From NCBI RefSeq assembly GCF_900105555.1, contig NZ_FNTZ01000001.1, forward strand, positions 3,041,501 to 3,105,500: a DNA stretch of 64,000 nucleotides, read 5' to 3'. This DNA comes from Pseudomonas coleopterorum (GTDB lineage Bacteria > Pseudomonadota > Gammaproteobacteria > Pseudomonadales > Pseudomonadaceae). Of this stretch, positions 20,260-28,332 are shown piece by piece. Position 1 is the stretch's first letter; each line of letters begins with the position of its first letter. The position numbers and the translations under genes were made by a program. The notes below the pieces were generated by a model, which made no database searches, had not been told where the DNA came from, and worked only from the letters and a program-made list of their open reading frames with translations.

Positions 20260-21363
20260 TTGACCGCATTACCGTCGCTGCACGCCCTGTACAAACGCCT
20301 GTTCAAACCCGAGCCGAAGGCTGAAAACAGCGACGCCGCTGTGGCGTTGCAGACTTGGTTCGATGAACGGGCCAGGCAATCGGGCTACACCCTGGGTGCC
20401 GATCAAACGCGGGTCATCGCCAGCATGGCCGAGCGCATGCCTGCCTTGCTGCAGGGCACGGCGGTGCGCAGTCTGTACCTGCACGGCGCCGTGGGGCGCG
20501 GCAAAAGCTGGCTGCTCGATGGCTTGTTCAGGGCAGCTCCTTTGGAAGAAAAACGCCGCCTGCACTTCCATGATTTTTTCGCCCAGTTGCATCAGGGCAT
20601 GTTCCGCCATCGGCAGGCCGTCGACCCATTGGCGACTACCCTGGATGAGCTGCTGGAGAACTGTCGTCTGCTGTGTTTCGACGAATTCCATGTGCACGAC
20701 ATCGGCGACGCCATGCTCATCACGCGGCTATTCAAGGCGCTGTTCGAGCGAGGCATCCTGCTGGTCGTGACCTCCAACTACCCACCCGAAGGCCTGCTGC
20801 CCAACCCCCTCTATCACCAGCGTTTCCTGCCCGTTATCGAACTGATCAACGCCCGGATGGATGTACTGGAAGTCGGCGGCGCCACCGATTACCGCAGCCT
20901 GTCTCAGGAACGACCGCAACAACGTTTCACCCGCGGCCACTATGTATGGCCCGGCACCGCTGCGCAGCGGGCGCGGCTGCAACTGCCGCCAGCGGATCTG
21001 GAGCCGGTGCCGCTGGACGTCGGCAATCGCCAGCTACGCGCGCGCCTGATCGACGACAACCGTGTCCATTTCACCTTCGCCGACCTCTGTGAAGAACCCA
21101 CTGCGGTCATCGACTACCTGGCGCTGTGCAAACGTTTCGAGCGGTGGAGCATCGACCATCTGCCGCTGCTGGACGAGTGCTCGACCGCTGTGCAGCAACG
21201 CTTCATCAACCTCATCGACGTGCTGTACGACCAGGACAAGACCTTGATACTGATAGGCGAACGCCCGCTGGCCGAGAGCCTGGCCGGTTCGGTCATCGAC
21301 CTGATGCGCACACGCAGTCGACTGGGGCAGTTGATCCTGCTCGATGAACAACCGCCCCGGTAA
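20260..21363 (+). CDS. zapE: ZapE/AFG1-type P-loop ATPase
   Basis: The 367-residue product matches the AFG1/ZapE ATPase family in length and motifs: Walker A G-A-V-G-R-G-K-S at 76-83, Walker B L-L-C-F-D-E-F at 137-143, and a sensor segment V-T-S-N-Y-P-P near 170. In E. coli ZapE associates with the constricting Z-ring. The start is TTG 20260, since no ATG lies nearby in frame and homologues begin at this point. Many pseudomonads carry more than one AFG1 paralogue, so this copy, placed behind a carboxypeptidase gene, may not be the division-specific one. It converges with prpE, with only 8 bp between stop codons. Confidence 0.83.
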   Translation: MTALPSLHALYKRLFKPEPKAENSDAAVALQTWFDERARQSGYTLGADQTRVIASMAERMPALLQGTAVRSLYLHGAVGRGKSWLLDGLFRAAPLEEKRRLHFHDFFAQLHQGMFRHRQAVDPLATTLDELLENCRLLCFDEFHVHDIGDAMLITRLFKALFERGILLVVTSNYPPEGLLPNPLYHQRFLPVIELINARMDVLEVGGATDYRSLSQERPQQRFTRGHYVWPGTAAQRARLQLPPADLEPVPLDVGNRQLRARLIDDNRVHFTFADLCEEPTAVIDYLALCKRFERWSIDHLPLLDECSTAVQQRFINLIDVLYDQDKTLILIGERPLAESLAGSVIDLMRTRSRLGQLILLDEQPPR

Positions 21364-21371
21364 CAGCTCGG

Positions 21372-23249
21372 CTAACGCGCGGCGAGCACCTGGGCGATCT
21401 CCTCCAGTATCGTCGGGTCGTCGATGGTCGAGGGGGCGACGAACACTTCTTGCGCGGCAATCTTGCGCAATACAGCGCGCAGGATCTTGCCCGAGCGGGT
21501 CTTGGGCAGGCGCTTGACCACCAGCACCCGTTGCAGGCAGGCCAGCGCGCCAATGGATTCACGTACCTGCGCCACCAGTTGCGCCTGCAGCACGCTGGGG
21601 CTCACGTCACTGCCGTCCTTGAGCACCACCAGCGCCAACGGCACTTCACCCTTGATTTCATCGCTGACGCCGATCACGGCGCACTCGGCCACGTCGGCAT
21701 GGCGGGCAACCAGGTCTTCCATTTCACCGGTCGACAACCGATGGCCCGAGACGTTGATGACATCGTCGGTGCGCCCCATGATGTGCACATAGCCGTCGGC
21801 GTCCAGGTAACCGCCGTCGCCGGTGTGGTAGTAGCCGGGGTAGCGTTCCAGATAGCTTTGCAGGTAGCGCGAATGATCGCCCCACAGGGTCTGGCTGCAC
21901 CCCGGCGGCAACGGCAGCGCGATGACGATGGCGCCCTGCTCGCCCGGCGCCAGCAGCTCGCCCTGCTCGTCCAGGACCTGCACGTGATAGCCCGGAACCG
22001 CCCGGTTGCTCGAACCCACACGCACTGCCGAGCCCTCCAGGCCCATGCAGGGCGCGGTTACCGGCCAGCCTGTTTCGGTCTGCCACCAGTGGTCGTGGAC
22101 CGGCTTGCCGGTCTGCTCTTCCAGCCAGCGGTGAGTACTGGAATCGAGCTTCTCGCCAGCCAGGAACAACTGGCGCAACGAGCTCAGGTCATAGTCGCGC
22201 AACAACCGCCCCTCCGGGTCTTCCTTGCGAATCGCGCGCATGGCGGTGGGCGCGCAGAACAGCGCATTGACCCGGTATTGCTCGATCACGCGCCAGTAGC
22301 TGCCGGCATCGGGCGTGCGAATCGGCTTGCCCTCATAGAGAATGCTGGTGCAGCCGCACATCAAGGGTCCGTAGACGATCAACGAGTGACCCACTACCCA
22401 GCCGACATCGGAAATCCCCCACCATACATCGCCCGCGCGCATCCCGTAGATGGCGCCCATGGTGAAAGTCAGGGCGACCGCGTTGCCACCGGTTTCACGG
22501 ACGATGCCCTTGGGTTTGCCGGTGGTGCCGGAGGTGTACATCACGTACAGCGGATCGCCGCTGGCCATGTCCACGGCTGCGACCGGTTCTGCATCCTGCA
22601 ACTGCGTCTGCCAGTCCAGATCGCGCCCGCTCTGCAGGTGCGCCAGGGCCTGCGGCCGTTGCAGTACCAGCACTTGCTGTGGCGCGTGACGTGCCAGGTT
22701 CAGGGCCTTGTCCACCAGAGGCTTGTAGGCAATCACGCGGTCGAATTCCACACCGCAGGAGGCCGTCAGCAGCAGCTTGGGCCGGCAGTCGTCGATGCGT
22801 AGCGCCAGCTCGTTGGCGGCAAAGCCACCGAACACCACCGAATGCACCGCGCCGATCCGCGCGCAGGCCAGCATCGCCATGGCCGCCTCGGGCACCATCG
22901 GCATGTAGATCACCACGCCATCACCCTTGCCCACGCCCAGGCGAGTGAGCACGCCCGCAAGGCGCGCCACGTGGTCGAGCAGTTCTTGATAGGTAAAGCG
23001 CTGCTGTACCCCGGTCACCGGTGAATCGTAGATCAGCGCCGTCTGTGCACCACGGCCGAGTGCCACCTGCCGGTCCAGGCACAGATAGCTGGTATTCAGA
23101 CGGCCGTCGGCGAACCAGCGGTGGGTGCCGTCTGGCTGTACATCGAGCACGTGCTGCGGAGGGTGCGACCAAGCGACCGACCGGGCCTGTTCTGCCCAGA
23201 ACCCGGCCGGGTCGGAAATGGAGCGCGCGTACGCTTGCTGATAGTTCAT
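21372..23249 (-). CDS. prpE: Propionyl-CoA synthetase (AMP-forming acyl-CoA ligase)
   Basis: This 625-residue enzyme activates propionate (and acetate) to the acyl-CoA through an acyl-adenylate. It carries the AMP-binding signature Y-T-S-G-T-T-G-K-P-K-G at 238-248, the D-H-W-W-Q-T-E-T-G-W motif that favours PrpE over acetyl-CoA synthetase, and the C-terminal T-R-S-G-K-I-L-R with catalytic K588, the lysine that protein acetyltransferases modify in this family. The reading frame is open to 23360, but ATG 23249 gives the standard PrpE N-terminus and length. It stands alone: no prpBCD genes adjoin it. It diverges from the LRR-kinase gene across 157 bp. Confidence 0.87.
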   Translation of the reverse strand: MNYQQAYARSISDPAGFWAEQARSVAWSHPPQHVLDVQPDGTHRWFADGRLNTSYLCLDRQVALGRGAQTALIYDSPVTGVQQRFTYQELLDHVARLAGVLTRLGVGKGDGVVIYMPMVPEAAMAMLACARIGAVHSVVFGGFAANELALRIDDCRPKLLLTASCGVEFDRVIAYKPLVDKALNLARHAPQQVLVLQRPQALAHLQSGRDLDWQTQLQDAEPVAAVDMASGDPLYVMYTSGTTGKPKGIVRETGGNAVALTFTMGAIYGMRAGDVWWGISDVGWVVGHSLIVYGPLMCGCTSILYEGKPIRTPDAGSYWRVIEQYRVNALFCAPTAMRAIRKEDPEGRLLRDYDLSSLRQLFLAGEKLDSSTHRWLEEQTGKPVHDHWWQTETGWPVTAPCMGLEGSAVRVGSSNRAVPGYHVQVLDEQGELLAPGEQGAIVIALPLPPGCSQTLWGDHSRYLQSYLERYPGYYHTGDGGYLDADGYVHIMGRTDDVINVSGHRLSTGEMEDLVARHADVAECAVIGVSDEIKGEVPLALVVLKDGSDVSPSVLQAQLVAQVRESIGALACLQRVLVVKRLPKTRSGKILRAVLRKIAAQEVFVAPSTIDDPTILEEIAQVLAAR

Positions 23250-23406
23250 CGATAGCCAACCCTGGATTGTTGTTATTGAAGGGCGAGCATTGAGTATGGC
23301 TGGCGTTGGCCGAGCTGCCAGCCGACCAAGGTCGAACGACGAACGTGGCGAGATGCCCACGAACCGCTATGATGGCCACCGCGATTTCCTTGACGACGGT
23401 TGTCCC

Positions 23407-24693
23407 ATGAATACCCCCGAGCTGCTCGAAGCCGGCCAACTGGCTGGCGCCACCCGACTGGACCTGTCCTGCGGCCTGACCGAATTCCCCCAGGCCATCT
23501 TCACCCTGGCCGACAGCCTGGAGGTGCTCAACCTCAGCGGCAACGCGCTGACCCGCCTGCCCGATGACCTGCACCGGCTGCACAAGCTCAAGGTGCTGTT
23601 CTGCTCGGACAATCCTTTTACCGAGTTGCCCGCCTGCATCGGGCGCTGTCCGCAGTTGAGCATGGTGGGCTTCAAGGCCAACCGGATCGAACACGTGCCG
23701 GCAGAAGCGCTGCCTGCTCAGTTGCGCTGGCTGATTCTCACCGACAACCGTATCGAACGCTTGCCCGATGCACTGGGCAACTGTCGGCAGATGCAGAAGC
23801 TGATGCTCTCGGGCAACCGTCTGCAGGCCTTGCCCGACAGCCTGGCGCAACTGGAAAACCTCGAATTGCTGCGGTTGTCGGCCAACCGTCTGCCGGCCCT
23901 GCCCGACTGGCTGCTGCGCCTGCCGCGGCTGGCCTGGCTGGCCTATGCCGGCAACCCGATGAGCGAAGCCTTCACCACACCGCACAGCGAAGGCACGCGC
24001 GGACACATCGCCTGGGAAGATCTGCGCCTGGACGCGCAGCTGGGGGAAGGCGCTTCGGGGATCATCTACCGCGCCCATCTGGACAGTGGGCAGCCGGTGG
24101 CCGTGAAGTTGTACAAAGGAGCGATGACCAGCGACGGTTCACCGGTCAACGAAATCAACGCCTGCATGGCCGCGGGTGAGCATCCGCAACTGATCGAGGT
24201 ACTGGGCCGGCTGAGCGGGCATCCCGACGGTACCGCCGGGCTGGTCATGGCCCTGATCGATCCGTCGTTTGCCAACCTGGCAGGACCGCCGAGCCTGGCG
24301 TCCTGCACGCGCGACATCTACTCGGCCGATTTCACCATCGATCGCGATGCTCTCTTACGCTTGCTGCGGGGTATGGCCGGCGTCGGCGCCCATCTGCATG
24401 CGCGCGGGATCAACCACGGTGATTTCTACGCCCACAACGTGCTGTGGCAGGAAAGTGGCGAGTGCCTGTTCGGCGATTTCGGCGGCGCCTCGTTCTACCC
24501 CGGCGACGGCGGTGAGGTATCACAGGCATTGGAGCGTATCGAAGTCCGCGCCTTCGGCCTGCTGTTCGAAGAGTTAATGACGCGTTGCAACGAAGTGGAC
24601 GACGGCCTATGGACGCTGCAACGCCAATGCGTCCAGCCTCAGGTCCTGGCCCGCCCCAGCTTCGCGGAAATCACCCGAAGCCTGGACGCCTGA
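23407..24693 (+). CDS. Leucine-rich-repeat protein kinase
   Basis: The 428-residue protein joins about seven leucine-rich repeats (residues 15-180, L-x-x-L-x-L-x-x-N-x-L pattern) to a eukaryotic-like kinase domain (about 205-428). The kinase has a glycine loop G-E-G-A-S-G (213-218), the ATP lysine K234 in V-A-V-K, a candidate partner E249, the catalytic loop H-G-D-F-Y-A-H-N (337-344, D339 and N344) and D-F-G (357-359). The catalytic loop has G where most kinases have R (H-R-D), so it is a non-RD kinase. No membrane segment or signal peptide is visible, so it is likely cytoplasmic. ATG 23407 is chosen because the LRR begins directly after it; an in-frame ATG at 23353-23355 is possible. Function and substrate are unknown. 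Confidence 0.82.
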   Translation: MNTPELLEAGQLAGATRLDLSCGLTEFPQAIFTLADSLEVLNLSGNALTRLPDDLHRLHKLKVLFCSDNPFTELPACIGRCPQLSMVGFKANRIEHVPAEALPAQLRWLILTDNRIERLPDALGNCRQMQKLMLSGNRLQALPDSLAQLENLELLRLSANRLPALPDWLLRLPRLAWLAYAGNPMSEAFTTPHSEGTRGHIAWEDLRLDAQLGEGASGIIYRAHLDSGQPVAVKLYKGAMTSDGSPVNEINACMAAGEHPQLIEVLGRLSGHPDGTAGLVMALIDPSFANLAGPPSLASCTRDIYSADFTIDRDALLRLLRGMAGVGAHLHARGINHGDFYAHNVLWQESGECLFGDFGGASFYPGDGGEVSQALERIEVRAFGLLFEELMTRCNEVDDGLWTLQRQCVQPQVLARPSFAEITRSLDA

Positions 24694-24724
24694 GTCCAGC
24701 CCGACCTACCGCGCCGAACCCGGA

Positions 24725-25008
24725 CGCGGCTCGCGCCGCTGCTACACCGGCGGCGCAAACCCAAGCCCACGGCGTGCGCCGATCCCACCGCGGCGCAACC
24801 CCACGCCCACGGCAGGCGCCGATCCCACGGCGGCGCAAACCCACGCCCACGGCAGGCGCCGATCCCACGGCGGCGCAAACCCACGCCCACGGCATGCGCC
24901 GATCCCACGGCGGCGCAAATCCACGCCCACGGCAGGCGCCGATCCCACCGCGGCGCAAACCCACGTCCATGGCAGGCGCCGATCCCTGTAGCAGCGGCGC
25001 GAGCCGCG
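24725..25008. repeat. Inverted REP-like pair bounding a minisatellite
   Basis: A 22-bp sequence at 24725-24746 (begins cgcggctcgcgcc) recurs as its perfect inverse complement at 24987-25008. Its core, tgtagcagcggcgcgagc, resembles Pseudomonas REP elements. The pair flanks exactly 240 bp of tandem repeat. The whole lies in the 362-bp gene-free gap between the LRR-kinase stop (24693) and the yebC-type stop (25056). Confidence 0.75.
24747..24986. repeat. 40-bp minisatellite, six unit-lengths
   Basis: Units start at 24778, 24818, 24858, 24898 and 24938 (five full 40-bp copies beginning gccgatccca). A 31-bp partial precedes them and a 9-bp partial follows, together exactly 240 bp. Copies differ at only a few positions (for example cccacgg/cccaccg and aaaccc/aatccc). 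Because 40 is not a multiple of three, the frames open across it are shadows rather than genes. Confidence 0.9.
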
Positions 25009-25055
25009 TCGGCGGTACATGCGATCAACCTGATGCACCGCAGGCGCCGATAAAA

Positions 25056-25760
25056 TCAGCCGGCCAGGCCTACATAGACGTTCTGCACGTCATCGTTACC
25101 GTCGATGGCATCGAGGAAATCCTCCACTTCGGCCAGCTGCGCGGCATCGTCCAGGGTCACCGGGTTCTTCGGCACGTAGCCGATCTTCGCCGACACCACG
25201 GTAAAGCCCTGGCCCGGCAATGCCTTGCAGACAGCGTCCAGATCGGTGGTCTCGGTCAGGAACAGGAACGCACCTTCATCGGCCGCCTCGACTTCCTGAG
25301 CACCGGCTTCAATGGCCGCTTCCTCGGCATCGACATCAGCCGAATCCGGTGTCGCCTCGATCATCCCATAGTGATGGAAATCCCAGGACACCGAACCCTC
25401 GGCGCCGAGTGTGCCCTTGCGAAACAGCACGCGAATCTGCGAGACGGTGCGGTTGACATTGTCAGTCAGGCACTCGACGATCACCGGCACCTGGTGCGGC
25501 GCAAAGCCTTCGTACTTGACCAGCGTGTAGTTGACTGCATCGTCGCCCACGCCGGCGCCTTTCTTGATGGCGCGTTCTAGCGTCTCGCGGGTCATCGAGG
25601 CCTTCTTGGCCTGTTCGATCACCAATCGCAGGCGGGCGTTGGTGTCCGGATCGGTACCGGAACGTGCCGCGATCGAAATTTCCTTGGACAGCTTGCCGAA
25701 GATCCGCCCCTTGGCGTTGGCTGCTGCTTCACGATGTTTAGCTTTCCACTGTGCGCCCAT
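25056..25760 (-). CDS. YebC/PmpR-family transcription/translation regulator
   Basis: The 234-residue product begins [10 protein letters not shown] and contains A-I-K-K-G-A-G and Y-E-G-F-A-P motifs characteristic of the YebC/TACO1 family. Members have been described as DNA-binding regulators (PmpR of P. aeruginosa represses quorum-sensing genes) and more recently as factors easing ribosome stalling at proline runs. The M-G-A-Q-W start points to the YeeN-like secondary paralogue rather than the ruvC-linked yebC, which starts M-A-G-H. It is apparently monocistronic; its terminator region merges with the REP-minisatellite gap. Confidence 0.85.
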   Translation of the reverse strand: MGAQWKAKHREAAANAKGRIFGKLSKEISIAARSGTDPDTNARLRLVIEQAKKASMTRETLERAIKKGAGVGDDAVNYTLVKYEGFAPHQVPVIVECLTDNVNRTVSQIRVLFRKGTLGAEGSVSWDFHHYGMIEATPDSADVDAEEAAIEAGAQEVEAADEGAFLFLTETTDLDAVCKALPGQGFTVVSAKIGYVPKNPVTLDDAAQLAEVEDFLDAIDGNDDVQNVYVGLAG

Positions 25761-25873
25761 TTACCCGCTCTCTTGTTCGCTTGACCCATGCGCGGGCGAC
25801 TGCTGCCCGCGCGTTGCGGCGCAGTTTACCTGCCCGCCGGGAGCGGATCGACCAAAATCCGCCGGGCCCACCA

Positions 25874-26425
25874 TCACGCCACGCGTTCCACCCAGCGCCC
25901 GAACGCATCGATGAAACCCTGCAGGAATGGCCGGCTCTTCTCCACCACCTGCCCGTTCTCGTCGAACAGGCCACCGGCGTGCCCCAGGTACGCCTCGGGC
26001 TGCTGCATCATCGCCACGTCGAGAAACACCATGCACTGGCGCAGGTGCTGGTTGGCCCCGAAACCACCGACGGCGCCGGGCGAGACGCTCATCACCGCGC
26101 CTGGTTTGCCGGTGAAGTGGCTCTGGCCATAGGGGCGCGAACCCACGTCGATCGCGTTCTTCAACGGCGCCGGCACCGAGCGGTTGTACTCGGGCGTGAC
26201 GAAGAGCACGGCATCGGCTTCGCCCAGCGCCTGGCGAAAGGTGTTATAAGCAGCGGGGGGCGTGACATCGATGTCTTCGTTGTAGAGCGGCAGATCGCCG
26301 ATTTCGACGATCTTCAGCGCCAGGTTGTCAGGCGCCATGGCCTGCAGCGCCAGAGCCACCTTGCGGTTGATGGAATCCTTCCTGAGGCTGCCGACCAGTA
26401 CCGCAACCGAATAGACCTTGCTCAT
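25874..26425 (-). CDS. NADPH-dependent FMN reductase (quinone/chromate reductase family)
   Basis: This 183-residue flavodoxin-fold protein has the phosphate-binding G-S-L-R-K-D-S-I-N-R loop at 12-21, P-E-Y-N-R-S-V-P-A-P-L-K-N-A-I-D in the centre and S-P-G-A-V-G-G, all typical of the ChrR/YieF/WrbA-like NAD(P)H:FMN and quinone reductases. The frame extends upstream to 26509, but ATG 26425 has GAGGG about 8 nt before it and begins the flavodoxin strand correctly. A likely role is two-electron reduction of quinones under oxidative stress. It is 113 bp downstream of the yebC-type start and probably has its own promoter. Confidence 0.83.
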   Translation of the reverse strand: MSKVYSVAVLVGSLRKDSINRKVALALQAMAPDNLALKIVEIGDLPLYNEDIDVTPPAAYNTFRQALGEADAVLFVTPEYNRSVPAPLKNAIDVGSRPYGQSHFTGKPGAVMSVSPGAVGGFGANQHLRQCMVFLDVAMMQQPEAYLGHAGGLFDENGQVVEKSRPFLQGFIDAFGRWVERVA

Positions 26426-26600
26426 GTCGTTACCCTCGTAGTGGATTGATCGAGGGGTAGTTATAGATGACTTGGCCCGGTTTGTCCGCCACCAGTCCGG
26501 AACCCGCACTATTTTTCCTCGCTGGCAAAACTACCTGAATAAACAGAGGTCTACAGTGCCAGCGAGATACGCGCAAAATTCTTCAGAGGTTGGAAATAAA

Positions 26601-26810
26601 ATGGCTGCAGTGCTGGTTGGGCAATTTCATGCACGCGATGCGGAAGGTCGCATCTACCCGGTGCATGAGTTTCAGGAATCGACCCCGGCGGTCGAAGGCA
26701 GCGCGCCGACCTCCACCTACAAGCTGGCCATCGGCGATCGCGTCAATCACCTGGGCGAAGACCGTTTTCAACTGGTGCAGAGCGGCGTGGAAATCATCCG
26801 AATCCCTTGA
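26601..26810 (+). CDS. Small conserved-looking hypothetical protein (69 aa)
   Basis: ATG 26601 is preceded by an AGAGG-type Shine-Dalgarno (26584-26589) and opens a 69-codon frame ending at TGA 26810. The product is acidic, soluble and without cysteine or a membrane segment: it starts M-A-A-V-L-V-G-Q-F and ends G-V-E-I-I-R-I-P. I recognise no domain. I accept it as a gene because of the ribosome site, its position in an otherwise empty gap between two genes, and its likeness to small proteins I recall from pseudomonads. The longer frame starting at 26472 lacks support for its extra residues. Confidence 0.6.
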   Translation: MAAVLVGQFHARDAEGRIYPVHEFQESTPAVEGSAPTSTYKLAIGDRVNHLGEDRFQLVQSGVEIIRIP

Positions 26811-26871
26811 TCGTCCGTGCACCGATTTGCGTTAGCATACCCGCCGAACCCTTAGCTGGTACGGACTGCGC

Positions 26872-27774
26872 ATGAGACTGCGCCACATCGAAATCATCCA
26901 GGCGCTCTGCCAGACCGGCGAACTCAAGAGCGCCGCGCAGATGCTCGATATCTCCACGCAAACCCTGGAGCAGACCCTGCACGATGCCGAACGGCAACTG
27001 GGGTTTCTGCTGTTCGCACGGGTCCGCGGCCATGTCCAGCCCACGCCGGAAACCCTGCGCATGCAGGCCGACATCGCCGCGGTGCAGACTCAGGTCGAAC
27101 GTTTGCAACGGCTGGCCGACGGTTTGCGCGAGCACCAGGACCCTAGTTTGCACGTGGTGTGCACGGCGTCCCTGGCTCACCAGTTGTTGCCGCAGAGCAT
27201 CGCGACCCTGCGCCGACGCTTCCGTGAAACGCCATGCACTTTGGGGATCCAGAACACCGACGAGATGGTGCGCAGTCTGCTGCTGCACCAGACCGACGTC
27301 GGCCTCAGCCTGCACTGCCCCCAGCATTCCTCCATCAGCAGTCAAGTCCTGGCCGAGGGCAAGGTGCAGCTTCTGGCGCCACAGGGATGGCTTTCTCCCA
27401 AGCATCGCTACATCGCGCTGCATGAGCTGGCGGGACAGGCGATGATCGGCCTGGAAGGGGAAGATCCGCTGAGCCTGGTGCTCGAGCACAAGCTGCAATC
27501 GCTCAATCCACCGCCGCGAATCCACACGCGGGTGCAGACCTATCCGCTGATGCGCAGCATGGTCGCAGCCGGCGAAGGCCTGGCCATCGTCGACCCGTTC
27601 ACTGCGGCAGATGCGCGTGATCAGGGGCTGGACACCTGCCCATTGTCACCCGCCGTGCCGGTGACCTTGTACGCCCTCACGCGCAACGCAGGGTCGAGCT
27701 CGGCAGCCGAGAAGACCCTGCTGGAAATCATCGCCCACAATGCCCAAGCGTTGCTCTCACCCGTCCGCGAATAA
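26872..27774 (+). CDS. LysR-family transcriptional regulator
   Basis: The 300-residue product has an N-terminal winged helix-turn-helix (about 1-60, L-R-H-I-E-I-I-Q-A-L then S-A-A-Q-M-L) followed by a periplasmic-binding-like effector domain (about 90-295). The recognition helix S-T-Q-T-L-E-Q-T-L departs from the common S-Q-P-A-V-S. There is no divergent partner, as the neighbour on the right is convergent, so its target is not suggested by context. Its last 18 bp overlap the 3' end of the acetyltransferase gene on the other strand. Confidence 0.83.
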   Translation: MRLRHIEIIQALCQTGELKSAAQMLDISTQTLEQTLHDAERQLGFLLFARVRGHVQPTPETLRMQADIAAVQTQVERLQRLADGLREHQDPSLHVVCTASLAHQLLPQSIATLRRRFRETPCTLGIQNTDEMVRSLLLHQTDVGLSLHCPQHSSISSQVLAEGKVQLLAPQGWLSPKHRYIALHELAGQAMIGLEGEDPLSLVLEHKLQSLNPPPRIHTRVQTYPLMRSMVAAGEGLAIVDPFTAADARDQGLDTCPLSPAVPVTLYALTRNAGSSSAAEKTLLEIIAHNAQALLSPVRE

Positions 27775-28314
27775 CCGGTACCAGAACAGCGCCGTCTCGT
27801 GGCTGGCCGCATCGATCGCCTGATAACGCAGATAATCGATACCGCCCAGGCGGAAACCGCAACGCTCGTAAAGACGACAGGCCGGCAGGTTGTTGTTCTG
27901 GGTTTCCAGCATGATGCCCGGCAGGCCTTGCTTCACGGCCCAGAATCGCACCACGTCCAGCAGCGATCTGGCCACACCCAAGCCGCGCGCCGAGGCATCT
28001 ACGGCCAGTTCGTCGACATAGGCGAGGTTGTTCCAGTGCCGACTGACCACCACATGACCGACCGCTTTCTCACCCAGCCAGGCCATGAAGATGGCGCCGC
28101 CAGTGTCGGGCTCGCGATAACAGGCGAACTCGGCCGGATCGATGCCATAGTCCTTGCGATAGGCCCGTATGGACCTGAGGGGCCAATCGGCTACCGGTCG
28201 GTTGAACTCGGGCGAGGCGTAGCCTGACACCTGGGCACTGAAATCGGCACCCAGTACATAGTCGTCGAAGCTGGCGTCGGCCAGTCGGATGCACACTTGC
28301 GCAGAGAACGTCAC
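27757..28314 (-). CDS. GNAT-family N-acetyltransferase
   Basis: A 185-residue protein with the GNAT fold. The acetyl-CoA pyrophosphate loop is seen in D-A-S-A-R-G-L-G-V-A-R-S-L-L, followed by L-E-T-Q-N-N-N-L-P-A-C-R-L-Y-E-R-C-G-F-R, a classic motif B. The substrate is unknown. The gene lies 18 bp behind dnaQ on the same strand and may be cotranscribed with it. Its stop overlaps the LysR gene end convergently. Confidence 0.8.
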   Translation of the reverse strand: MTFSAQVCIRLADASFDDYVLGADFSAQVSGYASPEFNRPVADWPLRSIRAYRKDYGIDPAEFACYREPDTGGAIFMAWLGEKAVGHVVVSRHWNNLAYVDELAVDASARGLGVARSLLDVVRFWAVKQGLPGIMLETQNNNLPACRLYERCGFRLGGIDYLRYQAIDAASHETALFWYRLFADG

Positions 28315-28332
28315 CGAGTGCGCCGAGGTGGC

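Noticed and set aside
24725..25008. CRISPR array
   Set aside because: The repeat is purely tandem with no unique spacers, and no cas genes are present.
24639..25038. Minus-strand frames of 98-129 codons with G-A-C-R-G-R-G-F-A-P-P-W-D repeats
   Set aside because: All three frames of the 40-bp repeat are open because the unit has no stop codon; the repeat peptide is a by-product. No ribosome site, and REP-like ends mark the region as non-coding.
24585..25580. 331-codon plus-strand frame across the minisatellite
   Set aside because: It begins inside the LRR-kinase gene, crosses a 40-bp repeat that changes frame every unit, and ends antisense to the YebC-family gene. No family resemblance.
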